64,000 nucleotides of DNA. It comes from Bin5 sp965232575 (GTDB lineage Bacteria > Chloroflexota > Anaerolineae > Caldilineales > Caldilineaceae). A program made the position numbers and the translations under genes. The stretch spans positions 1,054,001-1,118,000 of the forward strand of contig CBDDPZ010000009.1 in the NCBI GenBank assembly GCA_965232575.1, given 5' to 3'. Positions 1-9,035 of the stretch are shown here, in pieces. The notes beneath the pieces are model-generated. The model was not told where the DNA came from. It saw only the letters and a list, made by a program, of their open reading frames with translations, and made no database searches. How positions within the stretch are numbered: the stretch's first letter is position 1; each line of letters starts with the position of its first letter.

Positions 1-1137
1 GCTATCGTCGGCAAGTGGCACCTGGGCCACGGGGGCGTCAACGACCCGACCGGTTTCGACTACTGGAACGTGCTGCCCGGTCAGGGCCTCTACCACGACC
101 CTGAGATGATCGAGATGGGCGAGCGCAAAGTCTTCCCCGGCTACGTCACCGACCTGATCACAGACTTCTCGCTCGACTGGCTGCGCGCGCGCGATCCGGA
201 GCGGCCGTTCATGCTCATGTGCCATCACAAGGCCCCCCATCGCTCGTGGGAGCCGGACGAGAAGCATGCTCTGATGTACGAAGATGAGGAGATCCCCTAC
301 CCGGAGACCTTCAACGACGACTATAGCAACCGCGCGGCCGCAGCCGCAGCCGCCGAGATGCGCATCGACCGTGATATGAACCTGACCGATCTGAAACAGC
401 CAACGCCAGAAGGGCTGACGCCGGAGGAGGAGAAGAACTGGAAGTACCAGCGCTATATCAAGGACTACCTGCGCTGCGTCGCCTCAATCGACGACAACGT
501 CGGCCGCCTGCTCGACTACCTGGAAGAGGAAGGGCTCGCCGAGAACACCATCGTCGTCTACACCTCCGACCAGGGTTTTTTCCTGGGCGACCACGGCTGG
601 TATGACAAGCGCTTCATGTACGAGGAGTCGCTGCGCATGCCGCTGCTCATCCGTTACCCGCGTGCGGTCGAAGCCGGCGCCGTCAACGACGATATGGTCC
701 TCAATGTGGACTTCACGCCCACGCTGCTTGAATATGCCGGCGTTGATGTCCCGGACCATTTCCAGGGCAGCAGTTTCAGCTCTCTGCTGGCAGGGGAAAC
801 GCTGGACGGCTGGCAGACTTCGATGTACTATCGTTACTGGATGCACCTGGCCCACCACCACGTCTACGCCCACTATGGCGTGCGCACACTGCGCTACAAG
901 CTGATTTACTACTACGCCGACGGCCTCGATCAGCCGGGCGTCATCGACGATTCCAAGGAGCCGGAGTGGGAGCTCTTCGATTTGGATGCGGACCCTTACG
1001 AGTTGAATAACGTTTACCACGATCCGGCCTACGCCGGCATCGTCGAGGCGTTGACTGTGGAGCTGCACCGCCTGCAGGCCCGCGTGGGCGACAAGCCCTA
1101 CGACCACCCAACCGCGGCAGGAACATGGGGCAAATGA
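1..1137 (+). CDS. Sulfatase (arylsulfatase/iduronate-2-sulfatase-like), 5' end cut by window
   Basis: Alkaline-phosphatase-fold sulfatase, expected to hydrolyse sulfate esters on glycans or small molecules. The frame is open from base 1, so the N-terminal part with the CxPxR formylglycine site lies outside the window. The fragment of about 378 residues begins with the family motif GKWHLG. It later shows TSDQGFFLGDHG, the second metal-binding Asp/His cluster, followed by YDKRFMYEES, where the Lys is the usual sulfate-binding residue. The end of the protein (WELFDLDADPYELNN) is the standard C-terminal subdomain. This is a canonical sulfatase, unlike the two sulfatase-fold genes at 3017-5858. 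The next gene lies on the opposite strand. The family is certain from sequence; the substrate is unknown. Confidence 0.93.
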   Translation, partial: AIVGKWHLGHGGVNDPTGFDYWNVLPGQGLYHDPEMIEMGERKVFPGYVTDLITDFSLDWLRARDPERPFMLMCHHKAPHRSWEPDEKHALMYEDEEIPYPETFNDDYSNRAAAAAAAEMRIDRDMNLTDLKQPTPEGLTPEEEKNWKYQRYIKDYLRCVASIDDNVGRLLDYLEEEGLAENTIVVYTSDQGFFLGDHGWYDKRFMYEESLRMPLLIRYPRAVEAGAVNDDMVLNVDFTPTLLEYAGVDVPDHFQGSSFSSLLAGETLDGWQTSMYYRYWMHLAHHHVYAHYGVRTLRYKLIYYYADGLDQPGVIDDSKEPEWELFDLDADPYELNNVYHDPAYAGIVEALTVELHRLQARVGDKPYDHPTAAGTWGK

Positions 1138-1344
1138 CGCAGCTGCGGGCAGCGGATTGCTAGGGCGTGCTGGGGCGTGCTTCCCGCACACTTCAGCGCT
1201 TCAATTCCGGTGCCTTTCGCAGTTCCCAGAGAGGGATGTACTTCGCGGCCCTCAGGCGCCCTTCGGGAATCAGAATCGGTTGGTCTCTGTGGATCAAAGC
1301 GAGTGTTCGTCTCGACCCTGCGAAGATATACCGGCAGCGAGGCC

Positions 1345-2637
1345 CTAGCCGCGCTCCGCCGCCAGGGTAAACAGATGCGCCCGGCCCAGCCATAGCGCGA
1401 GCGCGCCCAAAGCCACCGAGAAAATCACGCCGCTCACCGCTACAGCCACTACGCCGCTGACCGAATAGATTCCACCGGTCCCAAGACTACCGCAAGCCGA
1501 CGCGATCGCAACCATTGCCTCGTTGATGCCCTGCACACGCCCCCGCTGTCGCGAGCCTTCCAGCGCCGCCGACAGCAACGAGGAGCCGGCTATATAGCTG
1601 AAGTTCCACCCCAGTCCCAGCAGGAAGAGCGATACGAACAATACCGGCAGCTCCGTCGACAACGGCATCATGATCGCCGCCAGCACCTGTACAAGGGCGC
1701 CCGCGAAGATCATCGGCACGCGGCCAACCCGCCCCGCCAGCCAGCCGCTGAGGCCAGAGAGCCCGAACATTCCCAGCGTGTGCGCCATCAGCACGTAGGA
1801 AATCGCGTCTGCTTTGTAGTCGGCGCGGTTCATGTGCAACGGGGTAACAACCATCAGCAGCGTCATGACCAGCTGCCCGATCGCCATCGCCGCCATTGCC
1901 AGCTGTACGTCCGGTACCTTGAGAAGCTGTATGACCTGCCTCAGCCCTCTGGGAGCCTCTTCGCTTTCAACCTGGGGACCGCCCTCCGGGCCCTCTGCCG
2001 CCTTTGCGGCATCTGATTCCCGGGCCAGCAGCGCGGCCAGTTCCTTCGGGTCCGGCCGCAGCGCCACCAGCAGCAGGACCAACGCAATCGCCATCAATGC
2101 CGCGCCGATCCAGAATGGCCCCACATGCTCATGAAATCCCTGCTGTCTGGCCAGCCCCACAGCCGGCTCCACCAGGAGGGGACCGCCCACGGCCCCGACT
2201 GTGCCCGCAAACACGATCATCCCGATCACCTTGGCCTGCTGCGCGAGCGGGAAGATCTCCGCCGCGGCATAACGAGTCTGTTCCAAGGCAGCCCGGCCCA
2301 TGCCCAGCAAAACGGCGCCGCTGAGAAAGAAGGCCAGTGAACCGGCGCTGATCGCCGACGCCGAGACGAGCATCCCGAAAATGACAAAGGAGAGGCCCAC
2401 GGCCAGCCCGATGCGGCGCCCGGCTTTGTCCAAAAGCCAGCCCAGCGGATAGCCCGCCCCGGCCCGACCAACCATCGACAAGGCATTGGGAAGCCCGATC
2501 AGTTGTACCCTGCCGCTGAGGGAGTAGGAGATGATCGGAGTTAGCACGAAACTGGCGATCATGGCCGCACTGTTCAGGCTGCTGACAACGAACAGCGTGA
2601 TGATAAGCCGCCGCTGAACGCGGGACATCGGAATCAT
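1345..2637 (-). CDS. MFS transporter
   Basis: Major facilitator superfamily permease of about 430 residues in the cytoplasmic membrane. Twelve hydrophobic segments can be read. Between the two six-helix halves is a charged cytoplasmic loop (around ARESDAAKAAEGPEGG). The loop after TM2 contains GYPLGWLLDKAGRRIGLAVG, which fits the MFS motif A pattern, and a second copy (GLSGWLAGRVGRVP) follows in the C-terminal half. The frame opens upstream at 2727, but the first residues there are not membrane-like, so I prefer the Met at 2637 just before the first basic stretch and helix. It is transcribed divergently from the sulfatase-fold pair. The substrate cannot be read; a drug or sugar efflux/uptake role is equally possible. 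Confidence 0.88.
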   Translation of the reverse strand: MIPMSRVQRRLIITLFVVSSLNSAAMIASFVLTPIISYSLSGRVQLIGLPNALSMVGRAGAGYPLGWLLDKAGRRIGLAVGLSFVIFGMLVSASAISAGSLAFFLSGAVLLGMGRAALEQTRYAAAEIFPLAQQAKVIGMIVFAGTVGAVGGPLLVEPAVGLARQQGFHEHVGPFWIGAALMAIALVLLLVALRPDPKELAALLARESDAAKAAEGPEGGPQVESEEAPRGLRQVIQLLKVPDVQLAMAAMAIGQLVMTLLMVVTPLHMNRADYKADAISYVLMAHTLGMFGLSGLSGWLAGRVGRVPMIFAGALVQVLAAIMMPLSTELPVLFVSLFLLGLGWNFSYIAGSSLLSAALEGSRQRGRVQGINEAMVAIASACGSLGTGGIYSVSGVVAVAVSGVIFSVALGALALWLGRAHLFTLAAERG

Positions 2638-2725
2638 GGGGAAAGAGTCCTTCGCGGGTCGGACTTGCCCGGCTCTACGCAGACCGGGCGTGGAAAAGAC
2701 CTGAATTTGGAAAGGCGTACAGTGC

Positions 2726-2754
2726 ATTGTAATCAGTCATCAAGCAAAGAGCAA
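2726..2754 (-). promoter_or_regulatory. Candidate sigma-70 promoter for the MFS gene
   Basis: On the minus strand TTGCTC and TACAAT are separated by 17 bases, which would start transcription near 2719, about 80 bases before the preferred MFS start. A perfect tandem repeat of the 10-mer CATATCCGGC lies just upstream of the -35 box, at 2771-2790, where an activator could bind. The -10 box matches 5 of 6 and the -35 box only 3 of 6, so this is a weak call. Confidence 0.33.
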
Positions 2755-3016
2755 TTGCGCACATTACTGACATATCCGGCCATATCCGGCCTCCGGAACG
2801 GGCAGGCGACCGACTAGCGTAAAGGGCAGATTCTTGCGGCGAACCAGGGGTTGTGGTACGGTTCAACCGGTCTGGGCTGAGGACAATTGGTTTCGCTGAA
2901 CACGGCTGATTCCTCCTCCTCCAAATAGAGAAAACGCTGGGAAAGTCACTTTCCGGTCTTGATCCAGCGCTCCACCCTTGTGACCCGTCAGTTCACCAAC
3001 TGCGAAGGAAAACACG
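2755..3016. other. Divergent intergenic region between MFS and sulfatase-fold genes
   Basis: About 380 bases separate the two divergent genes (2638-3016). Apart from the candidate minus-strand promoter and the 10-mer tandem repeat at 2771-2790, I see no gene, terminator or clear plus-strand promoter. The ribosome binding site of the plus-strand gene (AAGGAA) lies at its right end. Confidence 0.5.
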
Positions 3017-4426
3017 ATGGCATCGAACGCTAAACCGAATATCGTCCTGTTCGGCATCGACTCGTTACATGCAGACCACATGAGCTGTTACGGCTACGAA
3101 CGGCTGACCAGCCCTTACCTCGACCGCTTCGCCTCCCAGGGCGTCCTGTTCGAGAACACCTTCAGCGCCCATATTCCGACCACGAGCGCCTATGCCTCCA
3201 TGCTGACCGGCATGGACGTCTTCTCGACCCAGGTCGTGGCTCTGCGCCACCAGGGCCCGCTGCGGCCGGAAGTGAAGACGCTGGCGGAAATCCTGCGCGA
3301 CGAGGGCTATCACACCATCTGTGTCGGCTTCGACGGCAATCCCAGCAGCCGGGGCTTCGACGAGTATCTCAGCTACCAGGCCTGGGGATCATGGGAAGAG
3401 GGCCGTCTTCCCAAGGCTCAGCTTCTTAACGAACAGGCGATTCCGGCCATTGACCGCATGGTGGCGGAAGACAAACCCTTCTTTTTGTTCCTGCGCCACA
3501 TGGACCCCCACGCCCCCTACCTGCCGCCGGCGCCCTATGAGCGCATGTTCTTTCACGGCGACGAGTGCGATCCCAGCAACAAGTCCATGGAGCCGGTGCT
3601 GGCCTTCAAGCCCTTCCGCGACTTTCTGGCCTCCTGGCTGCCGCCGGGAATCACCGACAAGGACTATGTGATCGCCCAATATGACGGTTCCATCGCCTAC
3701 ATGGATGCCGCCATCCAATCGATCTTCACCGCGCTCGAAGAGCATGGCATTTTCGACGAGACCATCGTGGCGATCAACGGCGACCACGGTGAGACGCTCT
3801 ACGATCATGAGTGCTGGTTCGACCACCATGGCATCTATGACAACGTTCTGCACGTGCCCCTGATGCTGCGCTATCCGCCAAAGTTGCCGGCCCACCGCCG
3901 CGTCTCGGGCTTCAATCAGCACAAGGACCTCGCGCCCACACTGCTCGACCTGGCCGGCATTGACGCCGGTATCGATTTCGACGGACGCTCCCTCCTGCCG
4001 ATGGTCGAGGGCAGCGTGGCGTCTCACGAGAGCGAGATCTACATTACCGAGTGCACGTGGATGCGCAAGCACGGCTTGCGCACACCGCAGTGGAAATTGA
4101 TGCTCGCTCTGGAACCGGATTTCCACTTCAAGCCCCCGGTAGAACTCTACAACCTGGTCGAAGATCCGTTGGAAAACTGCAATCTTGCCGACGAACTGCC
4201 CGGTGTCGTGGCGGCCTTGACGGCCCGACTGGACGCCTGGGTGAGCAAACGCGAAGAGGAAACAGGGCTGCCGAATCCGATCCACCATCAGGGTGACTGG
4301 CACGGTCTCAAAGGCGTCGGTCCCTTTACGAGCTCGCAGCAGGCCTACGACTCCCTTTACATTGGCGATGCCAGCGCCGCCCGGCGTCTCCAGGCAAAAT
4401 CTCGCGAGGTCGAGGAAAAGGAATAG
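3017..4426 (+). CDS. Sulfatase-fold hydrolase lacking CxPxR (copy 1 of tandem pair)
   Basis: Alkaline-phosphatase superfamily enzyme of 469 residues annotated by homology as a sulfatase. The first metal site is seen in IVLFGIDSLHADHMSCYGY and the second in NGDHGETLYDHE. At the nucleophile position the usual C/SxPxR is replaced by PTTSAYASMLTG: counting back from LTG puts a Thr where Cys or Ser is converted to formylglycine. Thr nucleophiles are known in phosphodiesterase, pyrophosphatase and phosphotransferase branches of the fold, so this may be a phospho-ester hydrolase rather than a sulfatase. No signal peptide is seen, so the enzyme is probably cytoplasmic. AAGGAA precedes the ATG. It is followed after 16 bases by a close paralogue, so the two are an operon and a recent duplication. 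Confidence 0.88.
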   Translation: MASNAKPNIVLFGIDSLHADHMSCYGYERLTSPYLDRFASQGVLFENTFSAHIPTTSAYASMLTGMDVFSTQVVALRHQGPLRPEVKTLAEILRDEGYHTICVGFDGNPSSRGFDEYLSYQAWGSWEEGRLPKAQLLNEQAIPAIDRMVAEDKPFFLFLRHMDPHAPYLPPAPYERMFFHGDECDPSNKSMEPVLAFKPFRDFLASWLPPGITDKDYVIAQYDGSIAYMDAAIQSIFTALEEHGIFDETIVAINGDHGETLYDHECWFDHHGIYDNVLHVPLMLRYPPKLPAHRRVSGFNQHKDLAPTLLDLAGIDAGIDFDGRSLLPMVEGSVASHESEIYITECTWMRKHGLRTPQWKLMLALEPDFHFKPPVELYNLVEDPLENCNLADELPGVVAALTARLDAWVSKREEETGLPNPIHHQGDWHGLKGVGPFTSSQQAYDSLYIGDASAARRLQAKSREVEEKE

Positions 4427-4442
4427 GGGCAAGAAAGGCGAA

Positions 4443-5858
4443 ATGGCTTCGACCGCGAAACCGAACATCGTCATACTCGGCATCGACTCGCTTCGGGCCG
4501 ATCACCTGAGTTGCTATGGATACGACCGGCTGACCACGCCCCATCTGGACCGCTTTGCCTCCCAAGGCGCGCTTTTCGAAAACACGTTCAGCCCCCATAT
4601 CCCGACGACCAGCGCATACGCAATGATGCTGACCGGGATGGACATCTTCACCACGCAGTTGGTGGCGCATCGTCCCAAAGGCCCGCTGCGGCCGGAGGTG
4701 AAGACACTGGCCGAAATCCTGCGTGAACAGGGCTATTGCACAGTCTCGGTCAGCTTTTCGGGAAGGCCCAGCGCCCGCGGCTTCGACGAATATCTGAACT
4801 TCACGCAGATGGGCAGCTGGTCGCAGGGCCGCGTTCCCAAGGCCCAGAGGCTGAATGAGCTGGCGCTGCCCGCGCTGGACCGCCTGGCCGCCTCAGACAG
4901 GCCGTTCTTTCTCTTCCTGCGGCACATGGACCCCCATTCGCCCTACCTGCCGCCGCAGCCCTTCGAACGCATTTTTTACCACGGAGACGAGTGCGACAAC
5001 GCCAACCGCTCGATGGACCCGGTCTTCGCGTTCGAGCCGTTCAAGCATACGCTCATCGACATGCTGCCGCCGGGCATAAGCGACCGAGAGTACGTGAACG
5101 CACAGTATGACGGCGCCATCGCTTACATGGATGCGTGCATTCAGTCGATCTTTACCGCGCTCGAAGCGCTTGGGCTCTTCGACGAGACCATCGTGGCAAT
5201 CAACGGCGATCACGGCGAAGAGCTCGACGAACACGGATTCTGGTACGATCATCACGGACTCTATGACAATGTGCTTCACGTGCCCTTGATGTTGCGCTAC
5301 CCGCCCAAACTGCCGTCGGGCAGGCGCGTGGCCGGCTACAATCAGCACAAAGACCTGGTCCCGACGATTCTCGAACTCGCGGAGATAGACCACGGCATCG
5401 ACTTCGACGGCCGTTCCTTGCTGCCGATGATCGAGGGCAAGATAGCCTCACACGAGAGCGAATTCTATATCACCGAGTGCGCGTGGATGCGCAAACACGG
5501 CTGGCGCACACCGCAGTGGAAGCTTATTCGCGCGCTCGAGCCGGATTTTCACTTCATGCCGCCGGTCGAACTCTACAACCTGGTCGAAGATCCTGAGGAG
5601 AAATTCAACCTGGCTGAGGAGCTGCCGGAAGTTGTGTCAGCCCTCACTGCGCGCCTGGACTCATGGGTGAGCAAGCGGGAGGTCGAGGCCGGGCTGCCCA
5701 ATCCCATCCACGACCAACCAGGGTGGCACGACATTGAAGGCATCGACTACTTTACCAGTTCGCAGCAAGCCTATGATAATTTGCGAATAGGGCGCCCCAG
5801 TCAAGAGGCGTTGCTGCGAGAGCGAAGACAAAGAAGCCTTGAGAGAAGCAGTGCATAA
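4443..5858 (+). CDS. Sulfatase-fold hydrolase lacking CxPxR (copy 2 of tandem pair)
   Basis: Paralogue of the preceding gene, 471 residues and collinear with it throughout. The start at 4443 (MASTAKPNIV) matches the N-terminus of copy 1; the frame is open further upstream but overlaps the first gene. The same key blocks are present: GIDSLRADHLSCYGY, PTTSAYAMMLTG in place of CxPxR, NGDHGEELDEHG, and YDHHGLYDNVLHVPLMLRYP. Both copies keep RTPQWKL near the C-terminus. Clear divergence outside the motifs suggests different substrates or simple drift. Followed after about 80 bases by a sugar-phosphate isomerase-like gene, which hints at carbohydrate or phospho-sugar catabolism. Substrate unknown. 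Confidence 0.88.
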   Translation: MASTAKPNIVILGIDSLRADHLSCYGYDRLTTPHLDRFASQGALFENTFSPHIPTTSAYAMMLTGMDIFTTQLVAHRPKGPLRPEVKTLAEILREQGYCTVSVSFSGRPSARGFDEYLNFTQMGSWSQGRVPKAQRLNELALPALDRLAASDRPFFLFLRHMDPHSPYLPPQPFERIFYHGDECDNANRSMDPVFAFEPFKHTLIDMLPPGISDREYVNAQYDGAIAYMDACIQSIFTALEALGLFDETIVAINGDHGEELDEHGFWYDHHGLYDNVLHVPLMLRYPPKLPSGRRVAGYNQHKDLVPTILELAEIDHGIDFDGRSLLPMIEGKIASHESEFYITECAWMRKHGWRTPQWKLIRALEPDFHFMPPVELYNLVEDPEEKFNLAEELPEVVSALTARLDSWVSKREVEAGLPNPIHDQPGWHDIEGIDYFTSSQQAYDNLRIGRPSQEALLRERRQRSLERSSA

Positions 5859-5936
5859 ACCCGGACGATTCGGGACGGAGGCAGCTACAAACAGACTGGC
5901 TGGCCTGCCCGAACGCCCCACATCGGAGCGAAATTC

Positions 5937-6734
5937 ATGAAACTTGGCGCAAATTCAGTCCTGTTCGGCGGCTACGACATGGAGACCGCCTTCCGCTGCA
6001 TCGCCCTGGCCGGATACGACGGTATCGAGATGGCTGCTATCGACGCAATGGCCGAGCACCTGGTGTTGGACCGCTGGCAAGAGCTGGCGCCGGAGATCAA
6101 ACAGCTGGCCCAGACATACGAACTGGAGCTGCTGGCCATGGAACAGCCCAGTCGCGATCGGGATCTCATGGAGAAGGCGATGCAGGCGGCTGTGGAGTGC
6201 GGGATCCCCATCGTTAACTGCGGGCCGGGGGGCGAAAGCGGCAACGAGGAGAGTCTCGTGCAGACGATCGACGAGCTGGGCGCGCTCACGCAGATGGCAG
6301 AGAAGTACGGCATTACACTATGCGTTAAGGCGCACGTGGGAGCCAGTATATTCGACACGCCCACGACTCTGCGCGCGATGGAGGCGATCAGTTCTCCCAA
6401 CTTCGGGATCGACATGGATCCGTCGCACATTCACCGCGCCGACGAGAATCCCGTAGAGGCGATTGCAGCCGTGATCAGCCGTGTCAAGCACGTTCACATT
6501 CGCGACTGCAAGGGACGCCAGCAGGGGCCGGGAAAGCCGGAACTTCAGGCGAACGGCCGCGGCGACATCGACCTGGTTGGCTATGTGCGCGTCCTGCACG
6601 AGAACGGCTACGACGGGCCGCTGAATCTGGAAGTCATCGGCGCACGCGAGTACAGCCTCGAGCAGTGCTGCACGATCGCCGCCGAAAGCCGGGGCCATAT
6701 GCAGGCCTGTCTGCAGGCCTGCGGGGCGCGTTGA
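5937..6734 (+). CDS. Sugar phosphate isomerase/epimerase family (xylose isomerase-like TIM barrel)
   Basis: A 265-residue AP-endonuclease-2/xylose-isomerase-like TIM barrel, expected to isomerise or epimerise sugars, inositols or related polyols with a divalent metal. It starts with MKLGANSVLFGGYDMETAF (strand 1). Metal-site segments are FGIDMDPSHIHR, VKHVHIRDCKG and LNLEVIGARE, which give Asp/His, His/Asp and Glu ligands in the family order. GGAG lies 9 bases before the ATG. It sits between the sulfatase-fold pair and a PhyH gene on the same strand, so the four may form one catabolic unit. Such genes commonly partner Gfo/Idh/MocA dehydrogenases, three of which follow from 9036. The exact substrate cannot be told. 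Confidence 0.88.
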   Translation: MKLGANSVLFGGYDMETAFRCIALAGYDGIEMAAIDAMAEHLVLDRWQELAPEIKQLAQTYELELLAMEQPSRDRDLMEKAMQAAVECGIPIVNCGPGGESGNEESLVQTIDELGALTQMAEKYGITLCVKAHVGASIFDTPTTLRAMEAISSPNFGIDMDPSHIHRADENPVEAIAAVISRVKHVHIRDCKGRQQGPGKPELQANGRGDIDLVGYVRVLHENGYDGPLNLEVIGAREYSLEQCCTIAAESRGHMQACLQACGAR

Positions 6735-6818
6735 GTTTCCAGGACAGATTTCCAAGACACTGAACCAAGCGGCTGGATCGTATCACTCCATAGTCACATC
6801 TTTTGCGAGGAGAGGCTC

Positions 6819-7607
6819 ATGCTCACTTCAAGACAGATCGAACAGTTTCAAGCCGACGGATTTCTGAATGGCGGCCAGGCGCTCAGCGACGAGGAGGTTG
6901 AGACGCTGCGCACCGAGGTGATGCGTGTCATCGACGAGCGCGAGCGCGACGACGTTCCCCAGCCCGTTCATGTGCGCAACATGAGCCGCGACGAGAGCAA
7001 GGCGGTGTGGCAGATTGTCAATATCTGGGAGGCGAGCAAGCCCTTCCGTGAGCTGATCAGCCGCAAGGACATCACAACCGGCATTGCGCAGTTGACCGGC
7101 GCAACCGAGCTCCGCATCTGGCACGACCAGATTCAGTACAAGCCGCCACAAACCGGGGGCACGACCCACTGGCACCAGGACGCCCCATTATGGCCGATCA
7201 TCAGGCCGATGACCGAGGTTACAGCTTGGGTGGCGCTGGACGACGCCGACGAAACGAACGGCTGCATGTCGATGGTGCGGGGCTCGCACCAGTGGGGCAA
7301 CAACATCGAGTATCTGAATCACTTGGAAGCGATCCAGCAGATGCCGACGGAATTCCAGGGAAGGCCGCTGCAAGTGGCGAGTTGCCCTGTAAAGAAGGGT
7401 GAGGTCCATTTCCACCATGCGCTTACCTGGCATGGCTCGCACGACAACAACAGTGACCGGCCCCGCCGGGCCATTGCGCTGCACTACATGACGAACGAGA
7501 CCTTCTACGTCGCCAGCGGCGAGCATGTGATGAAAGCGTTTGTCGAGGTCGAGGACGGTGAGCAGCTGCGCGGTAAGCACTTCCCGCAGGTGTATCCGAA
7601 CGGTTAA
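6819..7607 (+). CDS. PhyH-family Fe(II)/2-oxoglutarate dioxygenase (canonical HxD)
   Basis: Phytanoyl-CoA dioxygenase-like enzyme of 262 residues on a double-stranded beta helix. The iron triad is visible as H119-x-D121 in THWHQDAPLW and H205 in TWHGSHDN; an Arg-rich stretch (DRPRRAIALHY) follows and would bind 2-oxoglutarate. The DADETNGCM...RGSHQWG block is typical of the family. GAGGAG precedes the ATG. Family members hydroxylate fatty acyl-CoA, amino acids, betaines or natural products, so the substrate is open. It is one of six PhyH genes in this window and one of four with an intact triad. It follows the isomerase gene with an 84-base gap. Confidence 0.92.
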   Translation: MLTSRQIEQFQADGFLNGGQALSDEEVETLRTEVMRVIDERERDDVPQPVHVRNMSRDESKAVWQIVNIWEASKPFRELISRKDITTGIAQLTGATELRIWHDQIQYKPPQTGGTTHWHQDAPLWPIIRPMTEVTAWVALDDADETNGCMSMVRGSHQWGNNIEYLNHLEAIQQMPTEFQGRPLQVASCPVKKGEVHFHHALTWHGSHDNNSDRPRRAIALHYMTNETFYVASGEHVMKAFVEVEDGEQLRGKHFPQVYPNG

Positions 7608-7826
7608 GCGTTCGAAGGCGAAGAACATTCAGGCAGCCGCGTTCGCCTAATGAGCATTTCGTCGGTGGGAGAGCTAGATTGCCGGCACTCGTGAACCGCC
7701 ACCTAAGAGTGACAGATTTGGCCTTGGGGTTCAGCTCGCCAAAAAGAGTCTATCGGATAACGGCAATCCGCCTCCTGAATTCCCGTTCTCACCGACCCAC
7801 GTCTCCGTTGTCGTGAGAGGACTTGC

Positions 7827-8833
7827 ATGAGAACCATCGCATTCTTCAACAACAAAGGTGGAGTAGGCAAGACCTCCCTGGTCTATCACCTTGCGTGGAT
7901 GTACGCTGATTTAGGTCTCTCAGTGGTAGCAGCTGATTTCGACCCTCAGTCTAATCTTACGAGCATGTTCTTGAACGAAAGTAACTTGGAACTGCTTTGG
8001 GATGGAGGCGACCACGGGAGGACCGTCTACGGCGCATTTAGACCCCTTCTTGCCGGGACAGGAGATATTGCGCATCCTCACACTGTGGAAGTCACTCCCG
8101 GTCTTGCGCTATTGGCTGGCGACCTTGCACTTTCACGGGCCGAGGACGAATTGTCCAGCCAGTGGCCTGGCTGCAGGACGGAAAGGAAAGGTCTTTCCGT
8201 GTCATCAGTGCACTCTGGCGTCTGGCTGAATTGGCAAGCCAAAAGAATGAAGCGAAGGTAGTTTTGATCGATGTGGGCCCCAATCTCGGCGCCCTCAATC
8301 GGGCTGCTTTGGTAGCCTCTGAGCACGTGGTGATACCATTGGCGCCGGACCTCTTTTCCATGCAGGGCTTACGCAACCTTGGGCCCACACTTAGAAGCTG
8401 GCGAAACGAATGGCAAGATAGACTTAGTCGAGCAAACGGCATTCAGGACGCCTTGCATCTTCCTCCCGCGTCCATGAACCCGACAGGATATGTCGTCTTG
8501 CAGCACGCAGTCCGCCTTGACCGACCTGTCAAAGCCTACGGAAAATGGATGCAGAGGATTCCGAACGAATATCGATCAGCAGTACTTCAGGATGAACAGG
8601 AATTCGAGGGAGCCTTGACCGAAGATGATCCCCATTGCCTGAAAAACCTTAAGCACTACCGAAGCCTCATGCCTTTAGCGCAGGAGGCACGGAAGCCAGT
8701 TTTTTTTCTGAAGGCTGCCGATGGCGCTATAGGGGGACACCTGCAATCTGTGCAAGATAGTTACGACGACTTTCGTTCCTTAGCTTGGAGGATTGCCGAT
8801 TGTGTTGGCATGTCCCTTCCTTTTCGGGATTGA
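7827..8833 (+). pseudogene. ParA-family ATPase broken by a frameshift
   Basis: Two overlapping frames together encode one ParA/MinD-type ATPase of about 335 residues. The first (7827-8261) has the deviant Walker A motif NNKGGVGKTSL at residues 9-17 and the switch motif ADFDPQSNLTS. The second (open from the GTG at 8162 to 8833) continues with RSFRVISALWRL, VVLIDVGPNLGALNRAA (Walker B region) and VIPLAPDLFSMQGLRNLG. The change of frame falls near 8155-8185, in WPGC/LQDGKERSF, and equals loss of one base or gain of two. There is no homopolymer there, so real inactivation is as likely as a read error. No ParB gene or parS-like cluster is nearby, so this is not an obvious partition locus. Flanking intergenic DNA is unusually long on the left. 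Confidence 0.82.
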
Positions 8834-9035
8834 TCTCTCTCACTTGAGGGATGGGACTGCACAACACAGGCAGTAGAAGAGTGGAGTCTGCGTGTCAAAA
8901 GTGAACAGGGAAGCACCTTTAGGCTGGTTGCAGATTTCGAACAGAACCTCTCGTTGGCTCTCTTGAAATAGACTTGAAGTCGCCTGTCGGGAACTTGGTT
9001 CCATTTGTGTCATGGAAACATCGGAGAATCCCCAT

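Noticed and set aside
3389..4483. Minus-strand open frame of 364 codons
   Set aside because: Antisense to the sulfatase-fold gene; composition is that of a shadow, with no recognisable motif.
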